From contig NZ_CP129968.2 of the NCBI RefSeq assembly GCF_030503875.2, positions 248,001-312,000 of the forward strand: 64,000 nucleotides of DNA, read 5' to 3'. The position numbers and the translations under genes were made by a program. This DNA is from Marivirga arenosa. Lineage in GTDB: Bacteria > Bacteroidota > Bacteroidia > Cytophagales > Cyclobacteriaceae. Below, one piece after another: positions 1 to 8,172 of the stretch (position 1 is its first letter; each line of letters starts with the position of its first letter). Under the pieces are notes generated by a model. That model saw only the letters and a program-made list of their open reading frames with translations. It searched no databases and was not told where the DNA came from.

Positions 1-50
1 AACTTGACATTATTAGTATTGATATTCGTATTAAGTTATGTTTAAACTGG

Positions 51-65
51 AAACCTGACAGGTTT
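51..65. repeat. Palindrome AAACCTGACAGGTTT, copy 1
   Basis: A 15-bp near-perfect palindrome (7-bp arms around a single central base). Two more copies differ only in the central base. Spacings of about 140 and 65 bp are too irregular for a CRISPR. It looks like a dispersed palindromic element of the genome. Confidence 0.7.
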
Positions 66-192
66 AGTCCGATTTTAAGATTAGAGTATGGTATTAGGTT
101 ACATTTTACAAGATTCTAGGTTCTAGATTCTTATCAATTTGACACCACTATTATGTCCTCAAGGGGATATCTTTGCTGTAAATTCATATTCT

Positions 193-207
193 AAACCTGT
201 CAGGTTT
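193..207. repeat. Palindrome AAACCTGTCAGGTTT, copy 2
   Basis: Second copy of the 15-bp palindrome, with central T. Flanking sequence is not shared with copies 1 and 3, so only the palindrome itself is repeated. Confidence 0.7.
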
Positions 208-257
208 AAAATCATTACGACCACCGAAAATTATAAATTGAATGAAATTTGCTACTG

Positions 258-272
258 AAACCTGTCAGGTTT
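258..272. repeat. Palindrome AAACCTGTCAGGTTT, copy 3
   Basis: Third copy, identical to copy 2. It lies about 95 bp beyond the 3' end of the minus-strand zinc-ribbon gene. Confidence 0.7.
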
Positions 273-365
273 CGATTGACTTTAATAATTTTTATAAGTA
301 CTAAACGTGCCCTTAGAGATATTTAGTTAACTAGTTCCTATACTCTTAGTTCTAGTATCTAAAAT

Positions 366-740
366 CTAATTTTCCATATAATCTTGCCATTTGATAAGGG
401 TAAATTTTCTGACATCCTGATCATCTTTGAAGGAAAGAAAACCAAACTCAAAGCAAAAAAGATAAACCTGATTTTTACTATTCTTCCAATAATGGGTGAA
501 AAACTTTGGGTCGAAGCCGTGTTTATATAGTTCTTCTGCCCTTACGGTTGCTTTCCCTGCCCGATTGTAGTTTTTTAATATCCTTCTGTTCAGTTTTAAT
601 TGCTTATCAATCTTTTTAAATAAGCTGCTTTCTTTCTGCTTATTTCGCTCATAATGGTAGTTGGACTTACAATAAGGAGTGCAGAATTTCTTACCCGCTC
701 TTCCTTCTAACTCTTTTCCGCAATTCAAACAAGTCTTCAT
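366..740 (-). CDS. Zinc-ribbon protein, DUF2116-like
   Basis: A 124-residue protein with an N-terminal zinc-binding motif: C4 and C7 (CLNC) followed by C20 and C24 (CTPYC), then a basic helical stretch (about residues 30-60) and an aromatic-rich C-terminal half. Short proteins of this type are widespread in Bacteroidota, but no function is known to me. The ATG start is clean. The gene is divergent from the recombinase at 838, and a perfect inverted repeat lies 14 bp upstream of its start. Whether it belongs to the integron or is simply the chromosomal neighbour cannot be told from the window. A nucleic-acid-binding role is only an inference from the cysteine motif and the basic segment. Confidence 0.75.
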   Translation of the reverse strand: MKTCLNCGKELEGRAGKKFCTPYCKSNYHYERNKQKESSLFKKIDKQLKLNRRILKNYNRAGKATVRAEELYKHGFDPKFFTHYWKNSKNQVYLFCFEFGFLSFKDDQDVRKFTLIKWQDYMEN

Positions 741-753
741 ATCCGTAGATCTT

Positions 754-770
754 AACGTTTAATAAACGTT
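754..770. promoter_or_regulatory. Perfect inverted repeat between divergent genes
   Basis: AACGTTTA-A-TAAACGTT, two perfect 8-bp arms around one base, in the 97-bp gap between the zinc-ribbon gene (start at 740) and the recombinase (start at 838). Size and position fit a dimeric regulator's operator controlling one or both genes. No binding protein can be named. Confidence 0.45.
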
Positions 771-837
771 TAAATCTACCATTAAATTTTGATTGAAATG
801 CAATTTTGGCTGTGTTTGTATCGAAAAACATTGATTT

Positions 838-1974
838 ATGCGAAATCTTGATAAAATGGTAAGCTTGCGACATTTACAAGTAGAAGGCAAGCGTATGATC
901 GGCTTAAAATTCTATCCAGACAAAGTTTTGCAAGCCTTGGTGAAGCAATTACCAGATGTCAAGTGGCATCAGGCGAGTAGTTTAGCTTACATCCCTAACA
1001 AAAAAGAATACCTTAATTTAATATACCAAACCTTCAAGGGGGTAGCCTATGTGGATGGTAAATACTTTTATAAAAAAGCAGCCCTTAAAAATCCTGTCAG
1101 TAAAGAGAATCAATTTAGTTTCCCGCTAAATCCAGATAATGAAATAGGGGTAGACACAGCTATTCCCAGAGAGTATTTACAGAAATTAGCTTTAAAAAAA
1201 TATGCAAAGAGTACAGCAAACACCTACATCAACCTATTCAAAAGCTTTATGAATTATCATCAAGGCAAACCATTAAATGATTTAGCAGAAGAAGAAATCA
1301 GAGATTATTTATGTTTTCTGGTTCAATCTGGCAAGAGTGATTCCATGCTTAATCAGACAATCAACGCTATCAAGTTCTATTATGAAGTTGTACTTGCTAT
1401 GCCCAACAGGTTCTATGAAATTGAACGTCCTCAAAAAAAAGAAAAGTTACCCTTAGTTTTATCAAAGAAGGAAGTACAGCTCATTTTAAATCAAATTAAA
1501 AACTTAAAGCACAGGACTATTATCGGATTGATTTATTCTGCTGGTTTGAGAGTTAGTGAATTAACTAATCTGAAAATTGGTGATATTGACAGTAATAGAA
1601 TGATGATTAGAGTAGAGAATTCAAAAGGAGGAAAAGATAGGTATACCTTATTAAGTCAGCATATATTGAAAGAACTGAGAGAATACTATAAGAAATACAA
1701 ACCTAAACGCTTCTTATTTGAAGGCCTAGATGAACAACCTTATTCAGCCACTTCTGTAAGGGCTATATTAAAAAGAGCATGTAAAAAGGCACGAATTCGA
1801 AAGAAAGTAAGAACCCATACTTTAAGACATAGTTTTGCCACACACTTGCTTGAACAGGGGACTGATTTAAGAAGTATACAAATATTGTTAGGTCATAACA
1901 GCCTAAAAACTACCGAAATTTACACACATGTAGTAAACACTCATATGAATACAATAAAAAATCCATTAGATTAG
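838..1974 (+). CDS. Tyrosine recombinase of the cassette array (non-canonical integron integrase)
   Basis: A 378-residue site-specific tyrosine recombinase. Residues 1-95 form an N-terminal extension often seen in Bacteroidota integrases. A core-binding SAM-like domain spans about 109-190 and the catalytic domain about 200-378. Catalytic residues are visible: R238 (SAGLRVSE), K266 (SKGGKDR), H327 and R330 (HTLRHSFATHLL), H353 (LGHNS) and nucleophile Y362 (IYTHV). The C-terminus (KNPLD) resembles the RSPLD end of IntI1. Between the lysine hairpin and the second arginine there is no extra segment of about 20-35 residues, so the IntI-specific insert is missing and the protein looks XerC/D-like. 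It is transcribed towards the cassettes, opposite to the usual intI orientation. Position immediately before attI-like and attC-like sites makes it the likely array recombinase; this is inference. ATG codons at 856 and 895 are alternative starts. Confidence 0.9.
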   Translation: MRNLDKMVSLRHLQVEGKRMIGLKFYPDKVLQALVKQLPDVKWHQASSLAYIPNKKEYLNLIYQTFKGVAYVDGKYFYKKAALKNPVSKENQFSFPLNPDNEIGVDTAIPREYLQKLALKKYAKSTANTYINLFKSFMNYHQGKPLNDLAEEEIRDYLCFLVQSGKSDSMLNQTINAIKFYYEVVLAMPNRFYEIERPQKKEKLPLVLSKKEVQLILNQIKNLKHRTIIGLIYSAGLRVSELTNLKIGDIDSNRMMIRVENSKGGKDRYTLLSQHILKELREYYKKYKPKRFLFEGLDEQPYSATSVRAILKRACKKARIRKKVRTHTLRHSFATHLLEQGTDLRSIQILLGHNSLKTTEIYTHVVNTHMNTIKNPLD

Positions 1975-2022
1975 TGCCAATAATATATAAACGCAATAAT
2001 AGCGTTTGCACAATTGTTGGCA
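1975..2022 (+). other. Putative attI-like site
   Basis: The short gap between the recombinase stop and cassette 1. It contains the perfect hairpin AAACGC-(7 nt)-GCGTTT at 1989-2007, flanked by TGCCAATAAT (1975-1984) and ATTGTTGGCA (2013-2022), which are complementary in 9 of 10 positions. The crossover G is 2016, followed by TTGGCA belonging to cassette 1. Position next to the recombinase and absence of an upstream cassette gene suggest the primary attachment site. A degenerate attC is the alternative. Confidence 0.5.
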
Positions 2023-2035
2023 AACATTTGGAAGC

Positions 2036-2548
2036 ATGGGAATCTGGAATAAACTTTTTGGCAGTACGGACAAGAATTCTGAAGAGGGCTTACAACCATC
2101 TGAAGTCAGGGTATCATTCCCTGAAGAAGTGTTTTCAACTATAGAATTTAACAAAGACGACCTACCAGGTATTGGAATTATTACGTCCTCCCTTAAGGAC
2201 TTTGAACACAAACATATTTTTCCTTGGCATCTTTCAATTGTACTTCAATACAATGAACTCATTGAGAACGGTATGCCATCGATTCAGGAAAGAGAAGAAA
2301 CAGATACATTTTGTGAGCATCTTGAAGAGTTATTGAAGGGTGAAAACCAAGATAAACCTAATGGTCTATTTATAGGTCGATTTACATGGAATGGTACCCG
2401 TGAAATGATATGGAAAATACACGATCCAGAAATTGCAGATAAAGAATTAAAGCAAATCATTGATTCAGGCAGTCATCCAAGACCGTTTGATTATAGAATG
2501 GAGGAAGATCCTGAATGGAAACTTTCAAAATGGCATTTGATGGAGTAA
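2036..2548 (+). CDS. DUF695-like protein, cassette 1 (copy 1 of 3)
   Basis: A 170-residue soluble protein with no signal peptide or membrane segment. The FPWHLSIVLQY block (about residues 63-73), the NGMPSIQE block and the FIGRFTWNGTREMIWKIHDPE block (about 112-132) resemble DUF695, a family without known function. The ATG lies 20 bp after the crossover G at 2016. A TTG-initiated extension upstream would cross the cassette boundary and is not shared by the other two copies, so 2036 is the right start. No promoter is evident, so transcription probably reads through from the recombinase side. Being first in the array, it would be the most recently inserted or best expressed cassette if this system behaves like known integrons. 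Confidence 0.75.
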   Translation: MGIWNKLFGSTDKNSEEGLQPSEVRVSFPEEVFSTIEFNKDDLPGIGIITSSLKDFEHKHIFPWHLSIVLQYNELIENGMPSIQEREETDTFCEHLEELLKGENQDKPNGLFIGRFTWNGTREMIWKIHDPEIADKELKQIIDSGSHPRPFDYRMEEDPEWKLSKWHLME

Positions 2549-2553
2549 AATAC

Positions 2554-2875
2554 GTTTGCCAACAAAACATAAAACCAATTTGCTCACCACCCTGTAGCAA
2601 AGTCAGCAGTAACTAGCCAGCAATTTATGCTTTCACTTTGTGGCGGCTTCATCAACGGGCGGACTTGGCATTGCAGGGCTCAAAAGCTTTTAAGGTTATT
2701 CATTCAAGTCAACTATTTGCCATCATCGGGCGGACCCTATTTTACCGACCCACTGGACTGGCTGTATAAGGACATCACTTTAATCAACATTCGGCCTTGG
2801 TGGAAACCGCATAAATTGCTTAGTTTAGCTTTTCATAGCTTACATCGGCAAACAGGTTTTATGTAGGCGTTGTAT
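2554..2875 (+). repeat. attC-like site 1, long family I
   Basis: 322 bp. R'' GTTTGCCAAC (2554-2563) is the exact complement of the cassette's own left end GTTGGCAAAC at 2016. Outer stem ACATAAAACC (2568-2577) pairs with GGTTTTATGT (2855-2864). Internal stem GCAATTTATGC (2620-2630) pairs with GCATAAATTGC (2809-2819). Crossover G is 2869. Much longer than classical attC. Confidence 0.85.
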
Positions 2876-2902
2876 GCCATATCAATCACAGACCTACACA
2901 AA

Positions 2903-3634
2903 ATGACTAGACACCTTATCCTAATTTTTCTATTGTCAGTTAAAATCGCTTTTGGACAAGTAATTCAGAATGGACTTATTTTACCAGAAGAAAAGGACAA
3001 CCAAGAAATCTGTTGTATTTATGCCCCAAAAGAAGGATTCACAATTTACAACCTGCCCGATGGGGACATTGTAGGAAAGTTGACAAGAGATGTGAGACAG
3101 AATACTGGCGACCAGTCAAATTATCGAATTTACCTTGTCGACTTCAGAACCAAAGCAGATACCCAAATTGATTTAGAGCACTTTGAAGAAATTGGATATG
3201 AAATCTGGGCTTTACCATATTCTGAGAGAAGAAACGGATTCGTTAAATTTAGATATGACGAAAAGGACTTATGGTTAAAGGAAAATGATATTAAGAAAGC
3301 AGGGTTTGCATTAGTCGACTGGCAAACTTTTCTTGCCGACAATGTTGAAAACCTATTAGGCTTTTATGCCAATGACCCTGGATTAAATTTAAGAGAAAGA
3401 CCTAACACAGACTCGAGAATAATTAAAACATTGAAAGGCGAGACACAACAAATTTCTCCAACAAAAGAGCACGATGGACTTTGGACAAAAGTTAAAGTTA
3501 TCACTACTAAGGAGCATCCTTGTGGCACAGACTTACCAGAAAAGGAAAATATTATTCAAGAATTGGAAGGATGGATAAAAATTATTGGCGATAATGGACT
3601 ACCAAACATATGGTACTATTCAAGAGGGTGCTAA
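2903..3634 (+). CDS. Secreted protein with bacterial SH3-like domain, cassette 2
   Basis: A 243-residue protein with a Sec signal peptide (residues 1-18, ending IAFG before Q). A bacterial SH3-like domain lies at about 155-205 (NLRERPNTDSRIIKTLKG, then WTKVKV), and a weaker SH3-like segment follows the signal peptide (YNLPDGDIVGKL). A C-terminal Trp/Tyr-rich tail is present. Such domains usually bind peptidoglycan or peptides in the envelope; substrate unknown. An in-frame TTG at 2870 would begin inside the crossover site, so the ATG at 2903, which gives an intact signal peptide, is preferred. Single gene between attC 1 and attC 2. Confidence 0.75.
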   Translation: MTRHLILIFLLSVKIAFGQVIQNGLILPEEKDNQEICCIYAPKEGFTIYNLPDGDIVGKLTRDVRQNTGDQSNYRIYLVDFRTKADTQIDLEHFEEIGYEIWALPYSERRNGFVKFRYDEKDLWLKENDIKKAGFALVDWQTFLADNVENLLGFYANDPGLNLRERPNTDSRIIKTLKGETQQISPTKEHDGLWTKVKVITTKEHPCGTDLPEKENIIQELEGWIKIIGDNGLPNIWYYSRGC

Positions 3635-3643
3635 AATAAGTAC

Positions 3644-3820
3644 GGCATACAACACCAGCTATGAATGAATGGGGTTTCATCAGTCAGGAAAATTTGGTAG
3701 TGGTTGGAAAGTCCGCCACAATTAGTAAATTTATTAAAAAACAATTGGTTATTGTGGCTTGGAGAAGATGGCAAACTTAGTTCTTTCTATGCCCCACTCA
3801 TCATAGCCATAACGTTGGCA
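3644..3820 (+). repeat. attC-like site 2, family II
   Basis: 177 bp. R'' GGCATACAAC (3644-3653) is the exact complement of the cassette's left end GTTGTATGCC (2869-2878). Stem GCTATGAATGAATGGGG pairs, with one bulge, with CCCCACTCATCATAGC near 3792-3807. Crossover G is 3814. The same family occurs at attC 4. Confidence 0.85.
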
Positions 3821-3834
3821 ACAATTATCAATCA

Positions 3835-4560
3835 ATGAAACATTTCATTTTAATCACAATCTTATCAGTTCTCATCTCTTGCACAGAGGACAAAGCATCT
3901 TTGGAAAAATATTTACTCGCTCAGGAAAAATACGAGCTTGAAAGACTCGAAAGAAAAGCAAATGCAGTTTCTAATTTGTTGGCAGAAAGTACAAATAAGG
4001 AATTGCTCGTAAAGAGTAAATTGAAAAATTTAGACTCATTATATGATAAAGCGATAAGCGACTTAAAAAATGGAAATGAGATAAAAAAGATATTCGATTC
4101 CTTCAAAGAAGGATCTTATGGACTATCAAAATACAACTATAGTGATTGGGAAATTATCTTAAGCGAGGCTCCTAGAAAATATGAAAAGCTAGCGGGTACT
4201 GTTGCTCTTACAAAAGCAAAGACAGCGATATTGGAAAATATTTCAATGGAAGCAGGAGCATCTTATATGTTTGATCAGCTTGAACTGATGGTTGTGCCTA
4301 CAAAGAAAGTATTCACTACTAAGGAAAACTTCGAAGCTGAAGTTATATTTGCAGCTTTTTCTTCTAAAAGTGAAGAGTTCATGACAATTGTACTTAATGA
4401 TAGTGACACTCTTGATATCATTAATGGGAAAGCTAAAATAAAAATAGATCCTAAAGGCATAGGTAAACATACTATTAAAGTTAACATGTATGATAAAAAA
4501 GGACTTGACCTATCAGATGATTTAATATTAGAAAAAGAAATCACATATCAAGTAGAATAA
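3835..4560 (+). CDS. Hypothetical lipoprotein, cassette 3
   Basis: A 241-residue protein with a lipoprotein signal (lipobox LISC, Cys16). Residues 20-80 are charged and helical, probably coiled coil (KYELERLERKANAVSN). The C-terminal half looks like a beta-rich domain (NGKAKIKIDPKGIGKHTIKVNMYDKKG). I do not recognise a named family; the C-terminal part recalls GldM-type Ig-like segments only in texture. The ATG lies 21 bp after the crossover, a typical cassette distance. The mature protein should sit in the cell envelope. Confidence 0.7.
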   Translation: MKHFILITILSVLISCTEDKASLEKYLLAQEKYELERLERKANAVSNLLAESTNKELLVKSKLKNLDSLYDKAISDLKNGNEIKKIFDSFKEGSYGLSKYNYSDWEIILSEAPRKYEKLAGTVALTKAKTAILENISMEAGASYMFDQLELMVVPTKKVFTTKENFEAEVIFAAFSSKSEEFMTIVLNDSDTLDIINGKAKIKIDPKGIGKHTIKVNMYDKKGLDLSDDLILEKEITYQVE

Positions 4561-4565
4561 AAAAC

Positions 4566-4887
4566 TGTTGCCAACAATACATAAAACCAATTTGCTCAGC
4601 ACTCTGTAGCACACTCAGCAGTAAATAGCCAGCAATTTATGCTTTCACTTTGTGGCAACTTCATCAACGGACGGACCGAGCAGTGTAGGGCTAACTAGCT
4701 TTTAAAGTAGTTCAAGCAACTCAAATATCTGCCATCATCGGGCGGACCATTTTTTACCGACCCACTGGACTCGACTAAGTACAGCATCACTTTAATCAAC
4801 AGTGTACCTTGGTGGAAACCGCATAAATTGCTTAGTTTAGCTTTTCATAGCCCACATAGGCAAACAGGTTTTATGTAGGCGTTATGC
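4566..4887 (+). repeat. attC-like site 3, long family I
   Basis: 322 bp, a diverged relative of attC 1 with several substitutions. R'' TGTTGCCAAC (4566-4575) is the exact complement of the cassette's left end GTTGGCAACA (3814-3823). Outer and inner stems are conserved as in attC 1. Crossover G is 4881. Confidence 0.85.
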
Positions 4888-4895
4888 ATAAAAAC

Positions 4896-5681
4896 ATGAA
4901 ATATAATCTAATCATTTTATTCATAGTAATTATTTCCTGTGAGTCAAAAACCCAAAGGGTCATAAAAAAATTATCGAACGGAAATGATACATTGATTGAA
5001 GAGCCTTCCTACTTAAGAAAAAAAGTGTTTCAAGAATCATATCCTGGTATTTTAGTATTTAAACAAATTATTAAAGACGATCAGGGCAGAATTATTCAAG
5101 AAAGGACTATTGATGAAAATGGAAGACTGGTTAAACTTCTTATGCAATATCCTATTATTGATTATACTTATGATTCTATAGGCAACTTAATTTTAACAGA
5201 AAGGAGAGATAGAAATCACCAACTTACGTCACATATGGGTGAAGCACCATCAGTCAAAAATAAATATGACAAGAATAATAATTTAGTAAAAATTAAATAT
5301 CTGGATGAAAACGGAAATTATTTTTACCCAATTAGCCAAACATCCATAGTTGAACATTCCTATGACGACCTTAATAGACGTATTCAAACTAAATACTTAA
5401 ATAAAAAGAGGAATCCTAAAAGAAAAGCAAGCATTATTGATTACTCATATGACTCTTTAAATAGAGTAATTAAGGAATATATCTACGATTATTCCAATGG
5501 GAATCGGGAGCTCTTTTATTTTAAAGAATTCAAATATACCCCTAATGACACTATTGAGAAACGTATTAAACCTGATGGGTCATTAATTATGCATTTGAAA
5601 AGAACGAAAGAAGCTGTTTATGTCATTACTGAAGAGACTGACAGTACAACAACCTTTTATATTAGTGAAGAACACAAATGA
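4896..5681 (+). CDS. Lipoprotein with YD/RHS-like repeats, cassette 4
   Basis: A 261-residue protein with a lipoprotein signal peptide (ILFIVIISC, Cys15 from the chosen start). The body has repeated Tyr-Asp motifs at similar spacing: YTYDSIGNLI, KYDKNNNLVK, HSYDDLNRRI, YSYDSLNRVI. These resemble YD/RHS repeats, which form beta-strand shells, although here they are few and there is no toxin tip. An ATG at 4884 lies inside the recombination core and would add four residues; the ATG at 4896 gives a normal lipoprotein start. Function unknown; outer-membrane or periplasmic location inferred. Confidence 0.7.
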   Translation: MKYNLIILFIVIISCESKTQRVIKKLSNGNDTLIEEPSYLRKKVFQESYPGILVFKQIIKDDQGRIIQERTIDENGRLVKLLMQYPIIDYTYDSIGNLILTERRDRNHQLTSHMGEAPSVKNKYDKNNNLVKIKYLDENGNYFYPISQTSIVEHSYDDLNRRIQTKYLNKKRNPKRKASIIDYSYDSLNRVIKEYIYDYSNGNRELFYFKEFKYTPNDTIEKRIKPDGSLIMHLKRTKEAVYVITEETDSTTTFYISEEHK

Positions 5682-5848
5682 TATGCATAACACTACCTAT
5701 GAATGAATGGGGTTTCATCAGTCAAGAAATTTTGACGGTAATTGGTAAGTCAGCCACAATGTGTAAATTTATTAATTGCTGTGGATGTTATGCAGATGTC
5801 AAGCTTAGTAATTTCTAAGCCCCACTCATCATAGCCTAAGCGTTAGGT
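5682..5848 (+). repeat. attC-like site 4, family II
   Basis: 167 bp. R'' TATGCATAAC (5682-5691) begins directly after the stop codon and is the exact complement of the cassette's left end GTTATGCATA (4881-4890). Stem CTATGAATGAATGGGG pairs with GCCCCACTCATCATAG as in attC 2. Crossover G is 5842. Confidence 0.85.
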
Positions 5849-5867
5849 GTAATAAGGATTGCAAAAA

Positions 5868-6320
5868 ATGAAAAGACTCAGTAACTGGCATATTTTTATA
5901 GTATTTCTAACACTAATAATAGGTAGCCAGATTATAAAAGACGAATTGATTTCAGAGCTTTTTACCGCAGGAATATTTATATTCATTATTTCATATTTTC
6001 TTCTGACTGCGGAGGAATTAAGAGAAAATGCTAACAAAAAGACGAATTGGTTCTATATTTTTAATTGTATTTTCATGCTGTCGATATATTCACTATCGTT
6101 GGCAGGTATAAAAATTGACGAGGGTATAATCGTACTTCCAATTTTGGGATATTTTGGATTTTCCTACATTTATGTGACCGATGAATTAGCTATTCTGTTA
6201 AGAAATTCTGAAGGAAAACAGACAGGCAATTTTAAGCAGAAAAAGGAATTTTTACTTTTTTTTCTATGGCCCGTAGGAATATGGTTTCTTCAACCAAGAA
6301 TTAGGAAGGTTCTTCAGTAG
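5868..6320 (+). CDS. Small integral membrane protein, cassette 5
   Basis: A 150-residue protein with about four hydrophobic segments: near residues 9-24, 28-46, 59-80 and 83-102, followed by a charged loop and a last hydrophobic stretch with WPVGIWFLQP. No family recognised; the KEFLLFFLWPVGIWFLQPRIRK end is typical of small inner-membrane proteins. A TTG at 5859 is in frame, but the ATG at 5868 preceded by an A-rich stretch is preferred. Single gene between attC 4 and attC 5. Confidence 0.65.
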   Translation: MKRLSNWHIFIVFLTLIIGSQIIKDELISELFTAGIFIFIISYFLLTAEELRENANKKTNWFYIFNCIFMLSIYSLSLAGIKIDEGIIVLPILGYFGFSYIYVTDELAILLRNSEGKQTGNFKQKKEFLLFFLWPVGIWFLQPRIRKVLQ

Positions 6321-6333
6321 AAAAATAAATAAA

Positions 6334-6549
6334 ACACCTAACATTTGCTAAAAATGCATTTGCTTACTGCTTCTAGCGAAGTGAGCAGGTATTTCACCAC
6401 AAAGCCAAACATCTAGTTTCATTCAAAGAGTATACAGACACAGCGATCCTGTCTTTTTACTGCTCCGCAATTGTAGTTATGGTTTGGCTTTGCTACTTTA
6501 GTATTTCATAAGCGGAGTATAGCAAACGCATTTTAGCTTCGCGTTGGCA
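6334..6549 (+). repeat. attC-like site 5, family III
   Basis: 216 bp. R'' ACACCTAAC (6334-6342) is complementary to the cassette's left end GTTAGGTGT (5842-5850). Stem GCTAAAAATGCATTTGCT pairs with AGCAAACGCATTTTAGC just before the crossover G at 6543. Shared with attC 14. Confidence 0.85.
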
Positions 6550-6562
6550 AACATTTGGAAGC

Positions 6563-7075
6563 ATGGGAATCTGGAATAAACTTTTTGGCAGTACGGACAA
6601 GAATTCTGAAGAGGGCTTACAACCATCTGAAGTCAGGGTATCATTCCCTGAAGAAGTGTTTTCAACTATAGAATTTAACAAAGACGACCTACCAGGTATT
6701 GGAATTATTACGTCCTCCCTTAAGGACTTTGAACACAAACATATTTTTCCTTGGCATCTTTCAATTGTACTTCAATACAATGAACTCATTGAGAACGGTA
6801 TGCCATCGATTCAGGAAAGAGAAGAAACAGATACATTTTGTGAGCATCTTGAAGAGTTATTGAAGGGTGAAAACCAAGATAAACCTAATGGTCTATTTAT
6901 AGGTCGATTTACATGGAATGGTACCCGTGAAATGATATGGAAAATACACGATCCAGAAATTGCAGATAAAGAATTAAAGCAAATCATTGATTCAGGCAGT
7001 CATCCAAGACCGTTTGATTATAGAATGGAGGAAGATCCTGAATGGAAACTTTCAAAATGGCATTTGATGGAGTAA
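6563..7075 (+). CDS. DUF695-like protein, cassette 6 (copy 2 of 3)
   Basis: The protein is identical over 170 residues to the products at 2036 and 10810. The whole cassette (6544-7396, 853 bp including attC) reads as the same sequence as 2017-2869. The upstream neighbour is a family III attC here, compared with the attI-like site for copy 1 and a short attC for copy 3. The copies therefore end exactly at the crossover positions, as expected of cassette recombination and not of ordinary gene duplication. Confidence 0.75.
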   Translation: MGIWNKLFGSTDKNSEEGLQPSEVRVSFPEEVFSTIEFNKDDLPGIGIITSSLKDFEHKHIFPWHLSIVLQYNELIENGMPSIQEREETDTFCEHLEELLKGENQDKPNGLFIGRFTWNGTREMIWKIHDPEIADKELKQIIDSGSHPRPFDYRMEEDPEWKLSKWHLME

Positions 7076-7080
7076 AATAC

Positions 7081-7402
7081 GTTTGCCAACAAAACATAAA
7101 ACCAATTTGCTCACCACCCTGTAGCAAAGTCAGCAGTAACTAGCCAGCAATTTATGCTTTCACTTTGTGGCGGCTTCATCAACGGGCGGACTTGGCATTG
7201 CAGGGCTCAAAAGCTTTTAAGGTTATTCATTCAAGTCAACTATTTGCCATCATCGGGCGGACCCTATTTTACCGACCCACTGGACTGGCTGTATAAGGAC
7301 ATCACTTTAATCAACATTCGGCCTTGGTGGAAACCGCATAAATTGCTTAGTTTAGCTTTTCATAGCTTACATCGGCAAACAGGTTTTATGTAGGCGTTAC
7401 CA
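7081..7402 (+). repeat. attC-like site 6, long family I (identical to site 1)
   Basis: 322 bp, part of the second copy of the 853-bp cassette. R'' GTTTGCCAAC (7081-7090); crossover G 7396, followed by TTACCAGC of cassette 7. Confidence 0.85.
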
Positions 7403-7415
7403 GCAATAATCGTAT

Positions 7416-8168
7416 ATGCACAGGATAATTCTTATTTCTATAGCATTGATGGCATCAACTCTCTGTAAATCGGATCCTTTCGGTTATGATCTAATTATTT
7501 CCTTTGAAGTTGAGACGGAAAATTTACGGATTATTCATTATCATAACTGGTCAGATTCTACAAGAGAAAGTAGATTTAAAATGATTTCTACAGATCAAAA
7601 TCCATTTACACCAGAAAACAACTATGCCTATGTAATGGCCATAGACAAGAAATCTAGTGACACTTTATTTAAATCACCCTCTCCGGCTTTAACACATATT
7701 GAGGTTTCTGATGATGAACAATATATTATTGGTATCACTAACATCATGTTGTGGAATCCCTTTCAATTAGTTGCATATAATCTTAAAGGTGATGTAGTTT
7801 ATAAAAGACATATTACCTCTATAGAAGCAAAACTGGATAGCGCAGATTTCAAATATTTTAAAAACAACTATTCAAAAGGGTTTAAACACTTACAAGAACT
7901 TGACAGAATACATCTATATAAAGGCTATTATTATATAGATTTTCTGAGTGCAAATATGCCAACGAAGATAAAAGAAGCTGGGAACTACCTTATAAAACTA
8001 AAAAGTAATAATCACCTATCCGATGATTTTAGTGAGACAACTTCAAATTATATTTTTTGGTATCAAGAAAGCGATCCTAAGCTGGAAATATGCTCCTTAC
8101 CAAACAAATTAGATTATATCTCTCTATTAGACCCAGAAGGAAATAGGTTTTATCTGATGATTAAATAA
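7416..8168 (+). CDS. Hypothetical exported protein, cassette 7
   Basis: A 250-residue protein. Residues 1-18 are hydrophobic (MHRIILISIALMASTLCKSD) and look like a signal peptide; the Cys at 17 makes a lipoprotein possible, but the lipobox (STLC) is not convincing. The rest is beta-rich with aromatic residues (IIHYHNWSD, IIGITNIMLWNPFQLVAYNLKGDVVYK). No family recognised. The LWNPFQLVAYNLKG stretch recalls beta-propeller-like strands only loosely. Start ATG 19 bp after the crossover. Confidence 0.65.
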   Translation: MHRIILISIALMASTLCKSDPFGYDLIISFEVETENLRIIHYHNWSDSTRESRFKMISTDQNPFTPENNYAYVMAIDKKSSDTLFKSPSPALTHIEVSDDEQYIIGITNIMLWNPFQLVAYNLKGDVVYKRHITSIEAKLDSADFKYFKNNYSKGFKHLQELDRIHLYKGYYYIDFLSANMPTKIKEAGNYLIKLKSNNHLSDDFSETTSNYIFWYQESDPKLEICSLPNKLDYISLLDPEGNRFYLMIK

Positions 8169-8172
8169 AATA

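Larger units (their letters stand above)
1..365. other. Non-coding flank with dispersed palindromes
   Basis: No credible gene is visible here. The stretch is AT-rich and carries three copies of the palindrome AAACCTGWCAGGTTT at 51-65, 193-207 and 258-272, annotated separately, and short repeats of the type TTCTAGRTTCTAG. It lies beyond the 3' end of the minus-strand zinc-ribbon gene, so it may include that gene's terminator, but I see no strong GC-rich stem with a T-tract. Confidence 0.5.

Noticed and set aside
51..272. Palindromes as a CRISPR array
   Set aside because: Only three 15-bp units with unequal spacing and no cas genes.
1966..2211. Minus-strand ORFs opposite the DUF695-like gene (also near 6493 and 10785)
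   Set aside because: Antisense shadow of a well-supported plus-strand gene, crossing the cassette boundary.
2627..2866. 79-aa ORF repeated at 2627, 7154 and 11401, and a related ORF at 15479
   Set aside because: They lie wholly inside attC-like sites and consist of the stem sequences; reading-frame openness follows from the three identical copies, not from protein constraint.
7416..8168. Confident lipoprotein call for cassette 7
   Set aside because: The lipobox (STLC) and its position are weak; called exported only.
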